From: Symbiodinium kawagutii
Taxonomy: Eukaryota; Sar; Dinophyceae; Suessiales; Symbiodiniaceae
Length of the DNA stretch: 64,000 nucleotides
Direction of reading: 5' to 3'
Assembly: GCA_009767595.1 (NCBI GenBank)
Contig: VSDK01009657.1
Coordinates: 57,787 to 121,786 of the forward strand
The notes below the pieces were generated by a model that was not told the DNA's origin, did not search any database, and saw only the letters and a list, made by a program, of their open reading frames with translations. The position numbers were made by a program, and so were the translations under genes. Position 1 is the first letter of the stretch. Each line of letters begins with the position of its first letter. Positions 1 through 11,214 of the stretch are shown piece by piece.

Positions 1-863
1 TTGTTGTAATGGCCATATCCTTTGTTGTAGTCACCATATCCTTTGCCTTTGCCATATCCTTTGTGCTTTCCTTTGTTGTATCCTTTGTTGTACTTTCCTT
101 TTCCTTTCCTTAGTGCGTCGATATCCATTGCAGCTTGTCCTCCACCATAGTTTGTGCCAATTGCTGATGAGGATTGTGCTGCTGCTGTTGCTCTTGCGAA
201 GCTCGTTGTTGTACGGTAGTCCTCGATGATTGTTTGCTTGACTTGTGCGTACGTTGGGTTGGTGCCTGATTGTAGCTGTAGATGTTGTTGTAGTGCTCCT
301 GTTGTCTCATTGAGTAGAATTGCTGTCTTGACTGCTCCTGGTAGTTGTTGATTGTTGTCTCGCTCGTAGCGGGAGACATCGTACTCCCATGCTGCGAAGC
401 TCTCCTCGAAATTGTTTGGGTCGAGTGTTGGTTTGAGGACCTTTGTCAAGAATCCTATTGATCTTGGTCCGGTGGGAATTGCAAATCGGATTGTGAGTTG
501 TCTGTAGGTTTCAAAGCCGATTGTTCGTTGGAATTGTCTGACCACTGTTGCTGCTGGGTCAGTTGTGACGCTCACCAGGATGTATTTCAGGTCATTGCTT
601 AACCTGATGTGTTTCTCTCCTTCCTCTATTGTTGCTGCTGCTGCTCTCAATTGTGCTTCTGTCAGCTCTTGTTGTGCTGTTTGTGATGCTTCCAAGAGTC
701 GTGGGAAGTCAGGGTCTTGTAGTCCGAGGAATGCATTGAATTTGAATTGCCATTCCTCGAATTGGCCGTAGTCGCCATTGTAGATCGGTGGTCTGAGCTT
801 GTATCTGCTTGCTGCTCCAAGTTGTTGTGCTCGGTCCACTTCTTGTGGTGGATCATCTGCCAT
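1..863 (-). CDS. gag: Retrotransposon Gag-like protein, partial
   Basis: An uninterrupted minus-strand frame of 287 codons starts at an ATG (863-861; protein begins MADDPPQEVDRAQQLG) and leaves the window still open. The first ~100 residues contain an acidic/aromatic stretch (YGQFEEWQFKFNAFLG) of the kind found near the N-terminus of copia Gag proteins. A helical, Gln-rich middle follows, then at about residues 245-287 a low-complexity tail of KGKGKYNKGYNKGKHKGYG type, a basic RNA-binding-like region that in this lineage usually precedes a CCHC zinc knuckle. The knuckle itself is not reached. Gag packages the element RNA into virus-like particles. Product identity is by resemblance, not by search. 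Confidence 0.8.
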   Translation of the reverse strand, partial: MADDPPQEVDRAQQLGAASRYKLRPPIYNGDYGQFEEWQFKFNAFLGLQDPDFPRLLEASQTAQQELTEAQLRAAAATIEEGEKHIRLSNDLKYILVSVTTDPAATVVRQFQRTIGFETYRQLTIRFAIPTGPRSIGFLTKVLKPTLDPNNFEESFAAWEYDVSRYERDNNQQLPGAVKTAILLNETTGALQQHLQLQSGTNPTYAQVKQTIIEDYRTTTSFARATAAAQSSSAIGTNYGGGQAAMDIDALRKGKGKYNKGYNKGKHKGYGKGKGYGDYNKGYGHYN

Positions 864-999
864 TGTGTTGTCTTGTTGCTGCAGTGCTCTCCTGTTGTAG
901 GGTCAAGGCACTCTCTCTTGTTGTAGTGGTTTGTGTGCGTGTGTCTTGTTGCGCAGTGTTGTGGCGTGGAGCTCCCCCGGTATTGTCGTTACCAGGTTC

Positions 1000-1014
1000 C
1001 TTGCTCCGCTACCA
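1000..1014 (-). other. Primer binding site for reverse transcription (initiator Met tRNA type)
   Basis: Minus strand reads TGGTAGCGGAGC immediately after the LTR-ending CA. A start of TGGTA with AGC following is the complement of eukaryotic initiator-Met tRNA 3' ends, the usual primer of Ty1/copia elements. Its position, flush against the LTR end and 140 bases before gag, fits exactly. Confidence 0.65.
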
Positions 1015-1206
1015 TGTAAAGTTCAACTGTTCTTTGTATGATCTTTGTATCCCTGATTGTCACTCCAATTGTCCCTGCACGCACTTGTACTCTGTTCTTT
1101 TTGTCCCTTGAGCCAGCCTTGAGCCAAAGCCATTGTTGAGGCTTTGTGACTGTGCGCTTGTATGTACAACTCTGCCATGGATATTGTAGAACTATGTAAT
1201 TTTACA
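1015..1206 (-). repeat. Candidate 5' LTR, about 192 bp
   Basis: On the minus strand the segment opens with TGTAAA and closes with TTTACA, a perfect 6-bp terminal inverted repeat with the canonical TG...CA ends, and it abuts the primer binding site. The length is short but within the range known for copia LTRs. The outer boundary rests only on the inverted hexamer, because the partner LTR is not in the window; it could lie further out, in the T-rich tract. Confidence 0.55.
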
Positions 1207-2460
1207 CATCCATCCAAAAACCCAAAAACACCGGACGTTTTGTTTGCGTTTTTTTGTGTTGTCACTGTGCGTCTTATTTGCGTTGTTTTGTTTTGCTTTT
1301 TACGTTTTTTTGCATTCTATTTGTATGTTTTTTGTATTTTTGGTGCCTTTGTGATTTATGCGTTTTTGTCTGCCATTTCTGTGTCTTTTTTCTGCGTTTA
1401 TCTTGCGTTTTTTTGTTTTTCTTTCGTTTTGATCCTGCCCAAAAACACATCTACTGTGGAATGCAAAAATGGAATGCAAAAAAATGCATCTGGACTGCCA
1501 AAATAATTCAAACAATCAACCCCAGTCTGTGGCTCTGAATGTCACGTAAGTTAATATATGGTTAGTTAGTAAAACTACTGTGAGTACATGGTTTGTGCAT
1601 GGGACCATGTTGTGGTTGCTTGTTTGGTTTTTGTCGCTACTGTCAGTATGTGGTTTCATGTGGTTACTAGAGTGTTGTTACAACCGCTAGTGTACCAGAC
1701 TAGTGGCTACTAGTTATAACAACTGGGGGTATGGTCACTGCTGTTACTTACAGTACGGTATTGGGGTTATAAGGGCTTATATACTATAACTCGTAAGTAC
1801 TGGGGTTTGCACCTGCAGTCAATAAAGGGGTGACGAATGTATTCGTGGTGGCTATGAAACTATTCATTGTGATGGTCAATGGTAGGGGCCTTGTTTACAA
1901 TCTTTCCTGACAATTAGTGCTGAATAGACTGTCGACGATTGTCAAAATGCTAATGTGGTTCACCAGGATGCTGCCCCTTGGTGATGGCAATGGTTCAGTT
2001 CATGTCATTTTTTGGAGGATATAGTGGTAATCATTGACCAGCCTGCAAACTGTTGGTCAACAAATCATTTGACAACTTAGTTACATGTAGATGCGGTTTG
2101 ATTGTCGCAACCGTTTTCACCACCTCACCGTTCAACAGTCGAGGGTGCCACTTATTGTTGGCTGCGCATCATCTCACAAGCATTGCAAACCCTGAGAAGC
2201 CCAAACCACAAAACAAAGTTGCTGTATTTATCCGGGGATGTTCATGACCATGTGCAAATTCTCAGGTTCAAGCTGCTGGGTCTGTTCATGAAATTGTTTT
2301 CAACCATTTGCGTGCTGCCTCTACACCTACTTTGCCTGTCGTTGGTTGAGATCAACCACATCCGGGGTCAAATCATGCCTAGCCACCGCATGGGTGGCCA
2401 TTCAGCGACATACTGGTTGATTGTTGGTTGTTTCTGAGAATTTTTTGTGTTGCCTTCCAC
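1207..2460. other. Non-coding stretch with T-rich tract
   Basis: A strongly T-rich tract with embedded TTTTTG/GCGTTTTT motifs covers about 1235-1440. After it comes sequence with recurring CTAGTGGCTACTAG-like words. Open frames here are short and composition-driven. No gene is supported. Confidence 0.5.
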
Positions 2461-2469
2461 GTACGTCAA

Positions 2470-2605
2470 ACCATTGTTGGTGGAAAACTACTGAAAAACC
2501 AACAACAAGTCCGATAGATGACTAAACAACCATTGTTGGTGATAGATGAAAAACCATTGTTGCTGAAAAACCAACTACTGAAAAATCCAAAGTTGCGGTT
2601 GGTGA
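2470..2605. repeat. Short imperfect repeats of ACCATTGTTGGTG / CTGAAAAACCA
   Basis: The words AACCATTGTTGGTG and TGAAAAACCAAC recur several times within 130 bases with spacer drift. A plus-strand frame running from here to 2778 is probably a by-product of the repeat, although its GC-rich second half (2620-2770) is exon-like in composition. Confidence 0.5.
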
Positions 2606-3312
2606 TAGATCTTCATCAACCCCCTTCGTTGGCTGCGGAACAGCCCCCACTCAGCGGGCTACAAGGTCAAAGCATCGCTGTCGATGTGGAGAATCGGCAT
2701 CTGTCAGCGCCGGCAAGAGAAACACCATGGATGGTTGCCCAATGTCAATACCGGAAGTGCAACAGGGGAATGCTGTGAAATATTTGCCTAAGGCTAAATG
2801 ATCGAATGCAGTCAGATATATCAGATATGAGAATTGGAAGAATCACCTTATACATGTGTTTGTATCTCAATCTTGAGACTGACTCAATGACCAAAACAAT
2901 CAACAAATCAATGATTCTGCTTGAAGATGGCACCTTGGCCGTGTTCCAAAGTCCATTGCTGTGCCGCGTTGCTCTGGTTCACTTCTATGGTGGGGGCACA
3001 CCTACAAGCTCCACAAATCATCACACATCCGCTGGAAGATCTTTGGCTATTGCCCTTCTGCTTGTGACTCAAAAAAACATGACCTGTTCATATTGCACTG
3101 ACAGAACCGTCAAGCAATGAAGGCCGAGTCTTGCTGGCCACTGCATCATTTTTTTGTTCGATCATCCCTTCGCATTGGATTCCAAACAGTAATGTAGTAA
3201 TATGACCACCTTGCTGATGCCAATGCTGTTCGAAGCCATTCACGCGTGAGACTATATTCAAACTTTGGTCGGTTCAACTACCCTATAGTGCAAACAAACA
3301 AATTACACCACT

Positions 3313-3412
3313 AACAAGAGCAACAACGACGACAACGACGACAACGACTACAACCACGAGGACGACTACGACATCGACGACAGTGGCGACGATAGCAACA
3401 ACGACAATCATT
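3313..3412. repeat. Degenerate ACAACGACG microsatellite
   Basis: Dense ACAACGACG/ACGACGACA triplet-based repetition. It produces valine/aspartate/cysteine-arginine homopolymer frames on both strands, which are not genes. Confidence 0.7.
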
Positions 3413-4384
3413 GAAATAGTAGCCAGGGCAGGTCTGCATGTGAGGTGACAATATTGATTTACAGTCATCAGAAATAAGATGCCATAATTTCATTGAATCA
3501 TCCCAAGAAACATTCAAAGGAAGAAACAACCGGCAATCAACTAACAAGAACTTGAAATTTCAACCTGGTAATTCGGAACATCATCATATATTGTGAGGCA
3601 AAACGTCGTTGCCATTGTCAGTATTGGTAGAATACCATATGTGATTCGTCATTGTTTACAGGATGGAATTTACCATTGCCAGATTAAAGGACCAAAGGGC
3701 GTGTTCCTTCTCTTTGGCTCATCAGCCCTGCGCCATTCCCTGGCACTGGCCCAAAGTAGTCACTCACTGCAACTTGTCACAACAGTCACAAATTATGATG
3801 TCCATGGGTTTGGAGTTCCGTAAGTGCTGCATAATACATGGTTGCTTCCAACCCACCTGTTGCAGTTGGGTGAAAATTGAAGAGTGGCTGGCAATCTACT
3901 ATGCTAGTCGGAGTAACCCTGGCCAGTGCTTGTCTTTCACACCCCCACTCTAGTCAACGACAAATTTGACAAAGAAACTTGTGTTGATTTCTTCTTGGTC
4001 ATAAGTTGCTATATCATTCCTTCTGCTCCTGCCACCAATTTCGCTGCTTTCGCTCTTCCCGTTGTTGCTATTTGTGTTGCAGTTCTTCTTTTTCTATCAC
4101 ACTTGTTATCCTCCGACTTATAGCTAGCGGGCACTGCCCCCAGATAGCACTGCCCCCAGATAGCATTGCAATGGCAAAAAATGTTATCCTCCGAAAATCC
4201 AATGCAGCAATAGCTAATCTCCAGTACCAGTCCCTTAGGGCCGATCAATGCCAATCAGCAATCACCATCAACAAATGGTGGTTTCTCAACAAAGAGGACC
4301 TCTAAATCATCCAATATCAGCAATTTCATGAAATTTATGATAGTAAACCAACCCTCCTTGGCGGTTCCAACCCCCCCAACTCAC

Positions 4385-4520
4385 CCCCTCCGATATGACC
4401 AAGCCCTGCGCCCGAACCTCAGGGTTTTCGAGGCGCCAGCAGCGGAACATGCCGCGCAGCGAGGCAGCAGCGGGCATGCCGAACCTGGGACAAGGCAAGC
4501 GCTGCGCTCAAATGCTCGTG
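4385..4520 (+). CDS. Possible internal exon, product unknown
   Basis: A GC-rich island in AT-rich surroundings. The plus frame containing DQALRPNLRVFEAPAAEHA is open with G/C-rich third positions. A second plus frame and one minus frame are also open, so strand and frame are unsure. No family is recognised. Confidence 0.25.
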
Positions 4521-4556
4521 CTTCAGCTGAAATTACTTCACTAATGTTTGGCACTG

Positions 4557-4611
4557 ATAGTAACCCAGGATTAATAAACCCTGGGTTTATTAATTGGGGG
4601 GGGTTACCATT
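4557..4611. repeat. Perfect hairpin inside a larger imperfect stem
   Basis: An 11-bp perfect inverted repeat with a one-base loop (TTAATAAACCC T GGGTTTATTAA, 4571-4593) sits inside outer arms GTAACCC / GGGTTAC. Together they would fold into a ~50-base stem. It could be a tiny MITE relic or a cruciform; no flanking duplication is visible. Confidence 0.6.
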
Positions 4612-5338
4612 CTAATTACTGATAGTAATACTGATCGTAAATAATGATAGTAATGTCAACAAACCTAGTGCCAGCTGATAGTGTAGCTATCTCATATTTC
4701 ACTAAATCTGTATCGCCACGAGAATGCTGAGAGATTTCACTGATGCTTGTTACTTTCAGTGATTCTCGTGCCATAGATGTTTGTCCAGCGCCCATGAATT
4801 CGAAGATGTCTGGGTGATTTTGGGTCTCACAAACCCTGTGGCATCAACGACTTGTGGCTAACGATCCACATGAACATGCTGGCCCAGCCTTGGCAGCTCT
4901 GTTGCAGCCTTTGAACTGACAGTTGCGGGTGACGATGCTCGGTAGTCATAAGAATGAGCGTGATTATATCATGTTGTCTTTCCGGTCATTGATCCCATTT
5001 CACAACAGGAATGTCACTTTTATCAATCATACCCTTGGTACCAACCTGCTGAAACTCACAGCATACAATACATACACTCTGACACTGGGATAGCTAGGCC
5101 AGGCCAGGGTTCTTTTGATGATACAACTGTCACACATTATCATCAATAGATGCTGAAATTACCCAAGCCAAAAAAATTTGCTGATAGAATACGACGGACC
5201 TATAACCTTTGTCATATTTAATCAGAACGATCACATACATCGAAATGATCAATGTCAAAGCATATCTTCAATATCAGTAATGCAATCTGTTGATAGTCAG
5301 ATTACCTCCAAACAGAACATCCATTGATGATCACTCAC

Positions 5339-5444
5339 TCCTCTCCACATCATCCCTGAACAACGCCTGCGCGTCCGGCGGGTGCCCGTACCCATCGTTC
5401 CGTGTGCCGGAGCACTCTGGGCCGTTGCTACCGCAGGTCAACAC
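5339..5444 (-). CDS. Candidate internal exon with canonical splice sites, product unknown
   Basis: On the minus strand a pyrimidine-rich acceptor ending CGCTCAG precedes 106 bases that are open only in the frame beginning VLTCGSNGPECSGTRNDG. About 86% of its third codon positions are G or C. It ends at the canonical donor GTGAGTG (5338-5332). The plus strand is also open here (frame containing NNACASGGCPYPSF, ending at a possible donor GTCAAC), but lacks a good acceptor. No family recognised. Confidence 0.45.
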
Positions 5445-5639
5445 CTGAGCGAAGGCGGGGCCTCAAATCAACCAATGGATGTCGCAGTTGGAAACAGAAT
5501 TGATATATATATATATATAAATATCTATAGTGATTTAACTGGGTTATATGCTTATTATATATCATATATCAACAGATCTGATTTATAGTTTTATATCAAC
5601 AGATTTATAGTTATATATCAACGAATGTAGAGTGATTTA

Positions 5640-6010
5640 AGTGGGTTAAATCCATTACGGCTATACCAAATGATAGTGAAATACCAACTAGATATCAAAC
5701 CATCGGTTTTCAATGGTGATTTGATATCCATTATGGTTGTACCAAATCAGTACAATGGTGATTTGATATCCACTATGGTTATACCAAATCAACTATGGTG
5801 ATTCTACCTGATAATTGGTGAATGGATATATGGTGATTCTGCTTCAATTGGTATATTTGGTAGATCCAGAAACCCGTTGGCGATTCAAATGACTGGCGAT
5901 TTGGTATATAGAGAAATCCCGAGAAAATACAGGTGATATCAGGTGATATCAATAAATGGTGATACATAAATCCATATCCATATTGATGGATATGGTGATT
6001 TAGTCGGATA
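5640..6010. repeat. Degenerate ~45-bp tandem repeat (GGTGATTTGATATCCAT / TGGTTATACCAAATC)
   Basis: The words GGTGATTTGATATCCA and TATGGTTRTACCAAATCA alternate several times and then decay into GGTGATTCTGC- and GATATCAGGTGATATC-type variants. The stretch is AT-rich and has no convincing frame. Confidence 0.6.
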
Positions 6011-6188
6011 TAAATGAAGCAGCAAATGACCACTGAAAAAAGACTACAGGTAATGCATAGAAATGTTTCATGATGTACTGTATTGTGTTATATGGTCTCA
6101 TAATACCATCTAAATGAATAGAAACTACAGGTTGTGTCCACCCACACGTTGATACATTCAGTGGTTGATAGGTATACCGATTATGAGT

Positions 6189-6290
6189 CGTGGATTCTCA
6201 AAAGGGGCTACCCCCAGTTATCACCCAAGAGTAATCATTCTTTGGATATAGACCAACCTTTTTTGGGGGTTCCCAACTTTGATAAAATGA
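6189..6290. mobile_element. MITE-like element (GGTGGTTTCTCAA family), diverged
   Basis: The left end reads GTGGATTCTCAAAAGGGG. The right end in reverse complement reads TTTATCAAAGTTGGGAACCC. Both match the terminal inverted repeat seen at 61804-61903. Length is about 100 bp. It has no coding capacity. Confidence 0.45.
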
Positions 6291-6299
6291 GGGGGACAA

Positions 6300-7980
6300 T
6301 ACACAATTTGAAAACAATCAATCAGTGAAAAATCATGATCTGGTATGATTGATAACTAATGAGCATCGATGCAACCCTAATTTTTCCCGGAATCAGTTGG
6401 ATGGCAAGTGGTAAGCACAACTGGCAACGGGTAAATTGTCTTGCCCAAAGTAGCTGAGAAATCCCCTGTAAAATTCCGTTAGGAAACTCAAATCTCTCTG
6501 GAGTATGGGTGGCCAAACAAGCACTGGTGTCACTCCATGTCGGGTCACATTGATTTTCATTATCTGCTTTCATAAGCCAGGATATCCCGATGCTCAGAAT
6601 ATTCAACAAATTTTAACCATTAGGTCAGGGAAAATTCTGGTCACCTATCAAGCTCCATAGGAGCTTATTCTCGACCTGCAAATCTCTGATGGAGAACAAG
6701 CTCTTTGGTGCGCCCGGACCAATGGTTTCCCGAGCGAAAAAATAGCCATGGGACTTCTTTGCTATCTGAACCCTGCAATCCACATTTTTGGGCAGAAAAC
6801 GCCGTCTCGAAATCAAATATAGCCTTAACCTTCATCTCCAATAGGTACTTGGCCGACGAATGATGGATTTTACAGCCGGGGAATCTACAAATTCAGACAA
6901 GCTTCGTATGGGACCAAAATGTGGTTTCCCCAACGAAGCAGCGACTTTAGCAGCTCCATATGTCTTGTCAGGAGACAACTGAAGCTGACTCTGTGATGCT
7001 CGTCTGGGGTTACCAATCGTGACAATTCAAGGCAAAATAATCTTCCAAACAAATATATTCCATACAGATTCATGTCATGGCTAGAAGTATATATGTGCCT
7101 TATATATGTATACTATGTATATCTGGATATCATCCTTGACTGTGAACATTGAGTAGCTCTAAATCAGACTGATCAACTCATCGCTCCCTCCAATCCGCGT
7201 CAATCAACCGTTATCGAGTATCAAAAACCACTACCAATCATCATTGAACATAATCATTCATGATTGTCAATCCTTCTTAATCATTCAGCATTGATATCTA
7301 AGCGATATCCAGTTCAAATCCACACAAATCATTCAATTGGCCAACCATTAGGACCGATTCTCAAACACATGTCATTTGATCAGCCATTATCAAACATATC
7401 AAATTATATAATCAAATGAAAACCATCCTGGAGCAAAAGAATGATCTCCCGTGATCAATATTGGGATCAGTGACCTCTTTTTGGGATGGTCGAGTTTGGT
7501 ATTCATTTACTCCAAGTTACCAATTTCCAAGGCAATAAGTCTAGTCAACTTACTCCTACATGCACAAGATCATCTACTGCAGGATGATTAAACTACGAAC
7601 CAACCATGACTAACCAGTTCTCAACCGCGTATACAAAAAGATAACCGCGCAAGCCATGGCCGGAGTGCAACTCTCAGATACCCGACGACGACACACAAAG
7701 AAACCATGTCAACTTCCTCAATGCCGGATGTCCCGAACCATTTCTCACCACGATGTTCATTGACCATCAATTTTGCTTAAATGATGCTGCATAGTGGCAT
7801 AGTGATGGATATTTAATCATCATTAATCATGCGTTACTAGCCATTAATTACAATGGATCGCCCGCATCGTAGCTGCCAACCACCTTGTCAGGATGCATAA
7901 TCAGCACGGGTTCATGATTGTGGGCTAACGGGGGGCTAGCAAGGCTTGATAAAGGTTGACTATGAGCAAACTTTACTACA
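6300..7980. other. AT-rich non-coding stretch
   Basis: Only short unconvincing frames. The background repeats words such as CAATCATTC and AACCATTATC. Nothing else was recognised here. Confidence 0.4.
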
Positions 7981-7984
7981 TATT

Positions 7985-8003
7985 AATCCATCATCATCAT
8001 CAA

Positions 8004-8037
<34 letters not shown>

Positions 8038-8063
8038 GTCGTCATCATCATCATCATCAGCAA
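7985..8063. repeat. (ATC/TCA)n microsatellite
   Basis: About 25 copies of the trinucleotide with a few interruptions, giving a poly-Ser frame on the plus strand that is not a gene. Confidence 0.85.
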
Positions 8064-8406
8064 CAGCAACATCAGCTCCCTTCAAACTCCTTGGCACACG
8101 GTGGGAAATAAATTACCCAGCAAAAATACAAGGCAAACAAAAAAATGGAACATGAACGCTGGGTCCACGGGACTTTGCTTGAACCGATGATACTGGCGCT
8201 TTGTCCCTTACTCTTCCATCGTGTCAGGTGGCACATCCCGCAGGGAGGGGTAAGACCACAACAATCCATCCCCGTTGGATCGCCCACAGTCGAAGACCAA
8301 GAATGCAGGCTAATGATTAACCACCATGATTTCATGAATTACGGGAATCAAAGCACCAAGGTTGGTAACCATTCAGGGACATAAACAACATGTCTATAGG
8401 CAACCA

Positions 8407-8610
8407 TCAAGGGACATACGTTGCCTGGTGAATTCCAGGTGCTGCCCAGGGTTGATCCCGTCCCTCGGCGTCCTGCAGCTCTGTCAAGAAATGTCGAACC
8501 TGTACCGATGATGGATCCATGACGTCTTGGTACTGACCATGGACCCCCCAAGTTGGATCCACAGTAAAGCGGAACCCCCGACCTACATGGGCGAACCACA
8601 GCCCTCGTAG
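8407..8610 (-). CDS. Probable terminal exon, product unknown
   Basis: A minus-strand frame is open from a stop near 8695 down to TGA at 8409-8407. The part from about 8610 on reads like globular protein (LRGLWFAHVGRGFRF, then VRHFLTELQDAEGRDQPWAA). Acceptor candidates exist at CAAATCAAG, TACGAG and GGTACAG; the last would start the exon at 8499 in phase. The stretch is GC-rich relative to its flanks. No family is recognised and the upstream exon was not found. Confidence 0.4.
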   Translation of the reverse strand, partial: LRGLWFAHVGRGFRFTVDPTWGVHGQYQDVMDPSSVQVRHFLTELQDAEGRDQPWAAPGIHQATYVP

Positions 8611-9146
8611 ACTTGATTTGCATTTATGTGAAAAAACGGTGATCGATAGTGCTTCGTAAATCCGGGGGCACCCCCGGTGCGAGACGGTAATTACTCACAT
8701 TGGAAAAAAATTAGGTATCGGTATCGGGGTCTCTTTTCGTTTCGAACCAAATTGGCCAAATTTGGCCCACTTGTGTTCCAGGAACGGGCCACAAAGGACG
8801 TACTGCGACGGCTCAGGGGGTCGACCTGGAAAAATATTTGGTCAAGTTGAATGGATGGAAAAGGTTCAAGGAGAGATCTGCATGGCAGGGAAACCATGTG
8901 GCCGTTTCTTGAAATAGGTAAACCCTCAGAATGCTTGATTAATCACTATGAGTTACCAATATTGGATGATTTTGGTGTACCCGGTTCTTAAAAAAAAACA
9001 TCCAGCCATGTTATTTTCAACAACATGTGATTTGATGCATTGATATGTTGGGATATGAAAGGTTGTGGGCAGGATTTGCGTCCAACATGAGTCCACTTCT
9101 GTAATGACGGTTTCGAAAGCCGCACAACGGTTTACAAAAACTAAAA

Positions 9147-9180
9147 ACAGCAACAACAACAACAACAACAACAACAAACA
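9147..9180. repeat. (CAA)n microsatellite
   Basis: An uninterrupted CAA/ACA run, responsible for a poly-Leu frame on the minus strand. Confidence 0.8.
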
Positions 9181-9779
9181 CAACCTTCGACAATGATGAT
9201 CATGAACGTTTGGGAACTACCGGTTAGTCATCGGTGAAATAATGCTGAATCGCCTAAATGGTTGATCATTCACCAAGTGCTGGTGGGTATGACACGTCAA
9301 CAGAAGCTGGGACACCGCGGGGCGCCTGCACTGGCAACCCGGTCATGTCCTCAGCCTCGCGCGATGTATTACGGTTGGGGTTGAGTAAGCACAAGGAACT
9401 GGGGTTCCGGTTGAAGTTGGTAAAGATCCGCCATTGAGTGGTGATATCATGATGTTAAACAAATCTATATGTACCATAACTGGTACTTACCCCAAGTATG
9501 TTAGTGAAGTTACCTAACTACGGGGCCCCGCTTTGTATGTATAGATCTTTGAGACCGACGTATGTATGTTTACCTTAAAACTTTCCAGCTAGCAAACAGG
9601 TGCAGGAGGTAAAGGAGGTATAGGGAACGCAGAACATTTTGGAGCTGATTTCATGATTATGGTGTTTGTGGGTAAATTTTAACCATCAATAACGGTGGAT
9701 GATAACCAACAAAACTATAAGGAAAACAATGGCGAGTAACAAATAAATTAAAATCATTGGTCAATTTGCTTTTTATTTG

Positions 9780-10400
9780 TTTCCAACCCCAAACTTGCTT
9801 GGAACCTGATGTTCCTGACTTGTTGCAATGGATCTCTCTCTTTTAGTTCATTCTTCAAATCACTTTTACATCTGTTCATATTTTGTTCCAGCCCCAAACT
9901 TGCTTGGAAGCTCATGTTCCGGACCTTTTGCAATTCATTTCCTGCTTCAAACATTTTTCAAAGCACTTTTACATCATGTTTGTTCTTCCTTTCCAATCCC
10001 AAACTTGCTTGGAAGCTCATGTTCCTGACATTTTGCAATAAATTTCACCGTTAGCTCATTTTTAAATCAAATCTTTGCTTTCTTCTTTTTCCAGTCTTAA
10101 ACTTGCTTGGAACCTGATGCCTTGTTGCATATAATTTCACGTTTGAATAGTTTTTCAGATCACTTTTTCCAGACCTGCCACTTGAAGGTTGTTAGATTTT
10201 ATGTCAATTGCCTGCTCCTCCTCCTCCTCCTCCTCCGCCTTCTCCTCCTTCTCCTCCTCGCCTCCTCCTCCTCGCCGGACCTAATCTGTTTTTCCTTGTT
10301 TCCAATCCCGAACTTGTTTAGATACTCAAGGCCCAGACTTGTTGCAACTAATTTGAATATTTTTGAATCAGTTGGAAAACAGTCTTAGTCAATTTTCAAA
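9780..10400. repeat. Tandem ~105-bp repeat built on CCAAACTTGCTTGGAA
   Basis: The block CCCAAACTTGCTTGGAAGCT, followed by CATGTTCCTGAC and TTTTGCAAT, recurs near 9788, 9893, 9996, 10090 and, degenerate, 10303, with T-rich linkers. Plus-strand frames repeat PNLLGSSCS-type peptides, which follow from the repeat. An inverted copy lies at 11215-11315. Confidence 0.75.
10170..10290 (+). repeat. Leader-like repeat of the 12/24-bp satellite family, without the satellite
   Basis: CACTTGAAGGTTGTTAGATT, a pyrimidine CTCCTCC tract and CTCGCCGGACCT correspond in order to the leaders before the satellite arrays at 21.7 and 37.9 kb. Here no array follows. Confidence 0.5.
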
Positions 10401-10839
10401 TCATCTTGAAATGCCGTTTGATTCAACTCCACGCCAAACCTTTCACAGGTCTCCACATAGCTCTTGCACCACCTGTTGCATTGTGACTGTCCACCAGGCT
10501 TGGAGTGGAAAAACCAAAGGAACAGGGATGTACCATCAGCGGTACTTGGAACAAACAGCTTTGCTTCTTGTCGATATCACCAGCGCAGCTCACCAGCATC
10601 GATGCCGCAATAGCTCAGTGGCTGCGTCAGGCCCTTGGGCCACCATTGAACCCAAACTTCCGCAATCTGAACGCAATCGCACGTTGTAAGCTGCACTCCC
10701 AGACGCTCCTGGATTGAAAAAATCTTTGAACCAATTGATTTTTGAGCAAATTCAATCCTCCGCTGAAATTGAAAAATTTAATCCTTTTTTTGGTGGATAA
10801 ACGATTGAAAAACGATCGAAAAAACATTTTTTGGGATGA

Positions 10840-11040
10840 TGATATTGACCAGAATTGGAATGGAATTTTGCTTTGATGGCTGGATGCTGATGATGTTGCC
10901 CAGAACTCGAAAGATTTCTGCAATCATGGCTGGATAGCCATGCATGATGTTGGCCAGAATTTTAATGAACTTTGAAACTGATGGCTGGATAGCCATGCTC
11001 ATGTCAGAACTTACATGTTCCTGGCTGGAAAGCCACCAGA
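10840..11040. repeat. Degenerate ~60-bp repeats with TGGCTGGATAGCCATG
   Basis: TGGCTGGATRSYCATG plus GTTGGCCAGAA/GTTGCCCAGAA recur three to four times. The core TGGCTGGATAGCCA is nearly palindromic. Confidence 0.55.
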
Positions 11041-11214
11041 CAGATGTCTGCGCCACTGCCAACCATGTTGCAGAAACTTGTTGAAGCATTGGGCATTCAC
11101 CTTCTGGGTCATTTTTGGCCTTACAGCAATGAAACAGCCAAAAGCAGCCAGAAGCAGCCAGAACCAGCCAAAAAGCGCCAACAGTCGCACAGACACTGGA
11201 AAAGAACAACAAAA

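Larger units (their letters stand above)
1..1206 (-). mobile_element. 5' part of a Ty1/copia-type LTR retrotransposon
   Basis: Reading on the minus strand, a candidate LTR (1206-1015) is followed directly by a primer binding site (1014-1003), a 136-base leader and a long gag frame (863 to the left edge). This order is diagnostic of an LTR retrotransposon. Protease, integrase and reverse transcriptase would lie beyond position 1, so assignment to the copia rather than the gypsy lineage rests on gag style and primer site and is an inference. The open gag suggests a relatively young insertion. The 3' LTR and target-site duplication are outside the window. Confidence 0.8.

Noticed and set aside
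1162-1515. Phe/Cys-rich hydrophobic ORFs that look like membrane proteins
   Set aside because: Arise from the T-rich tract next to the LTR; composition alone explains them.
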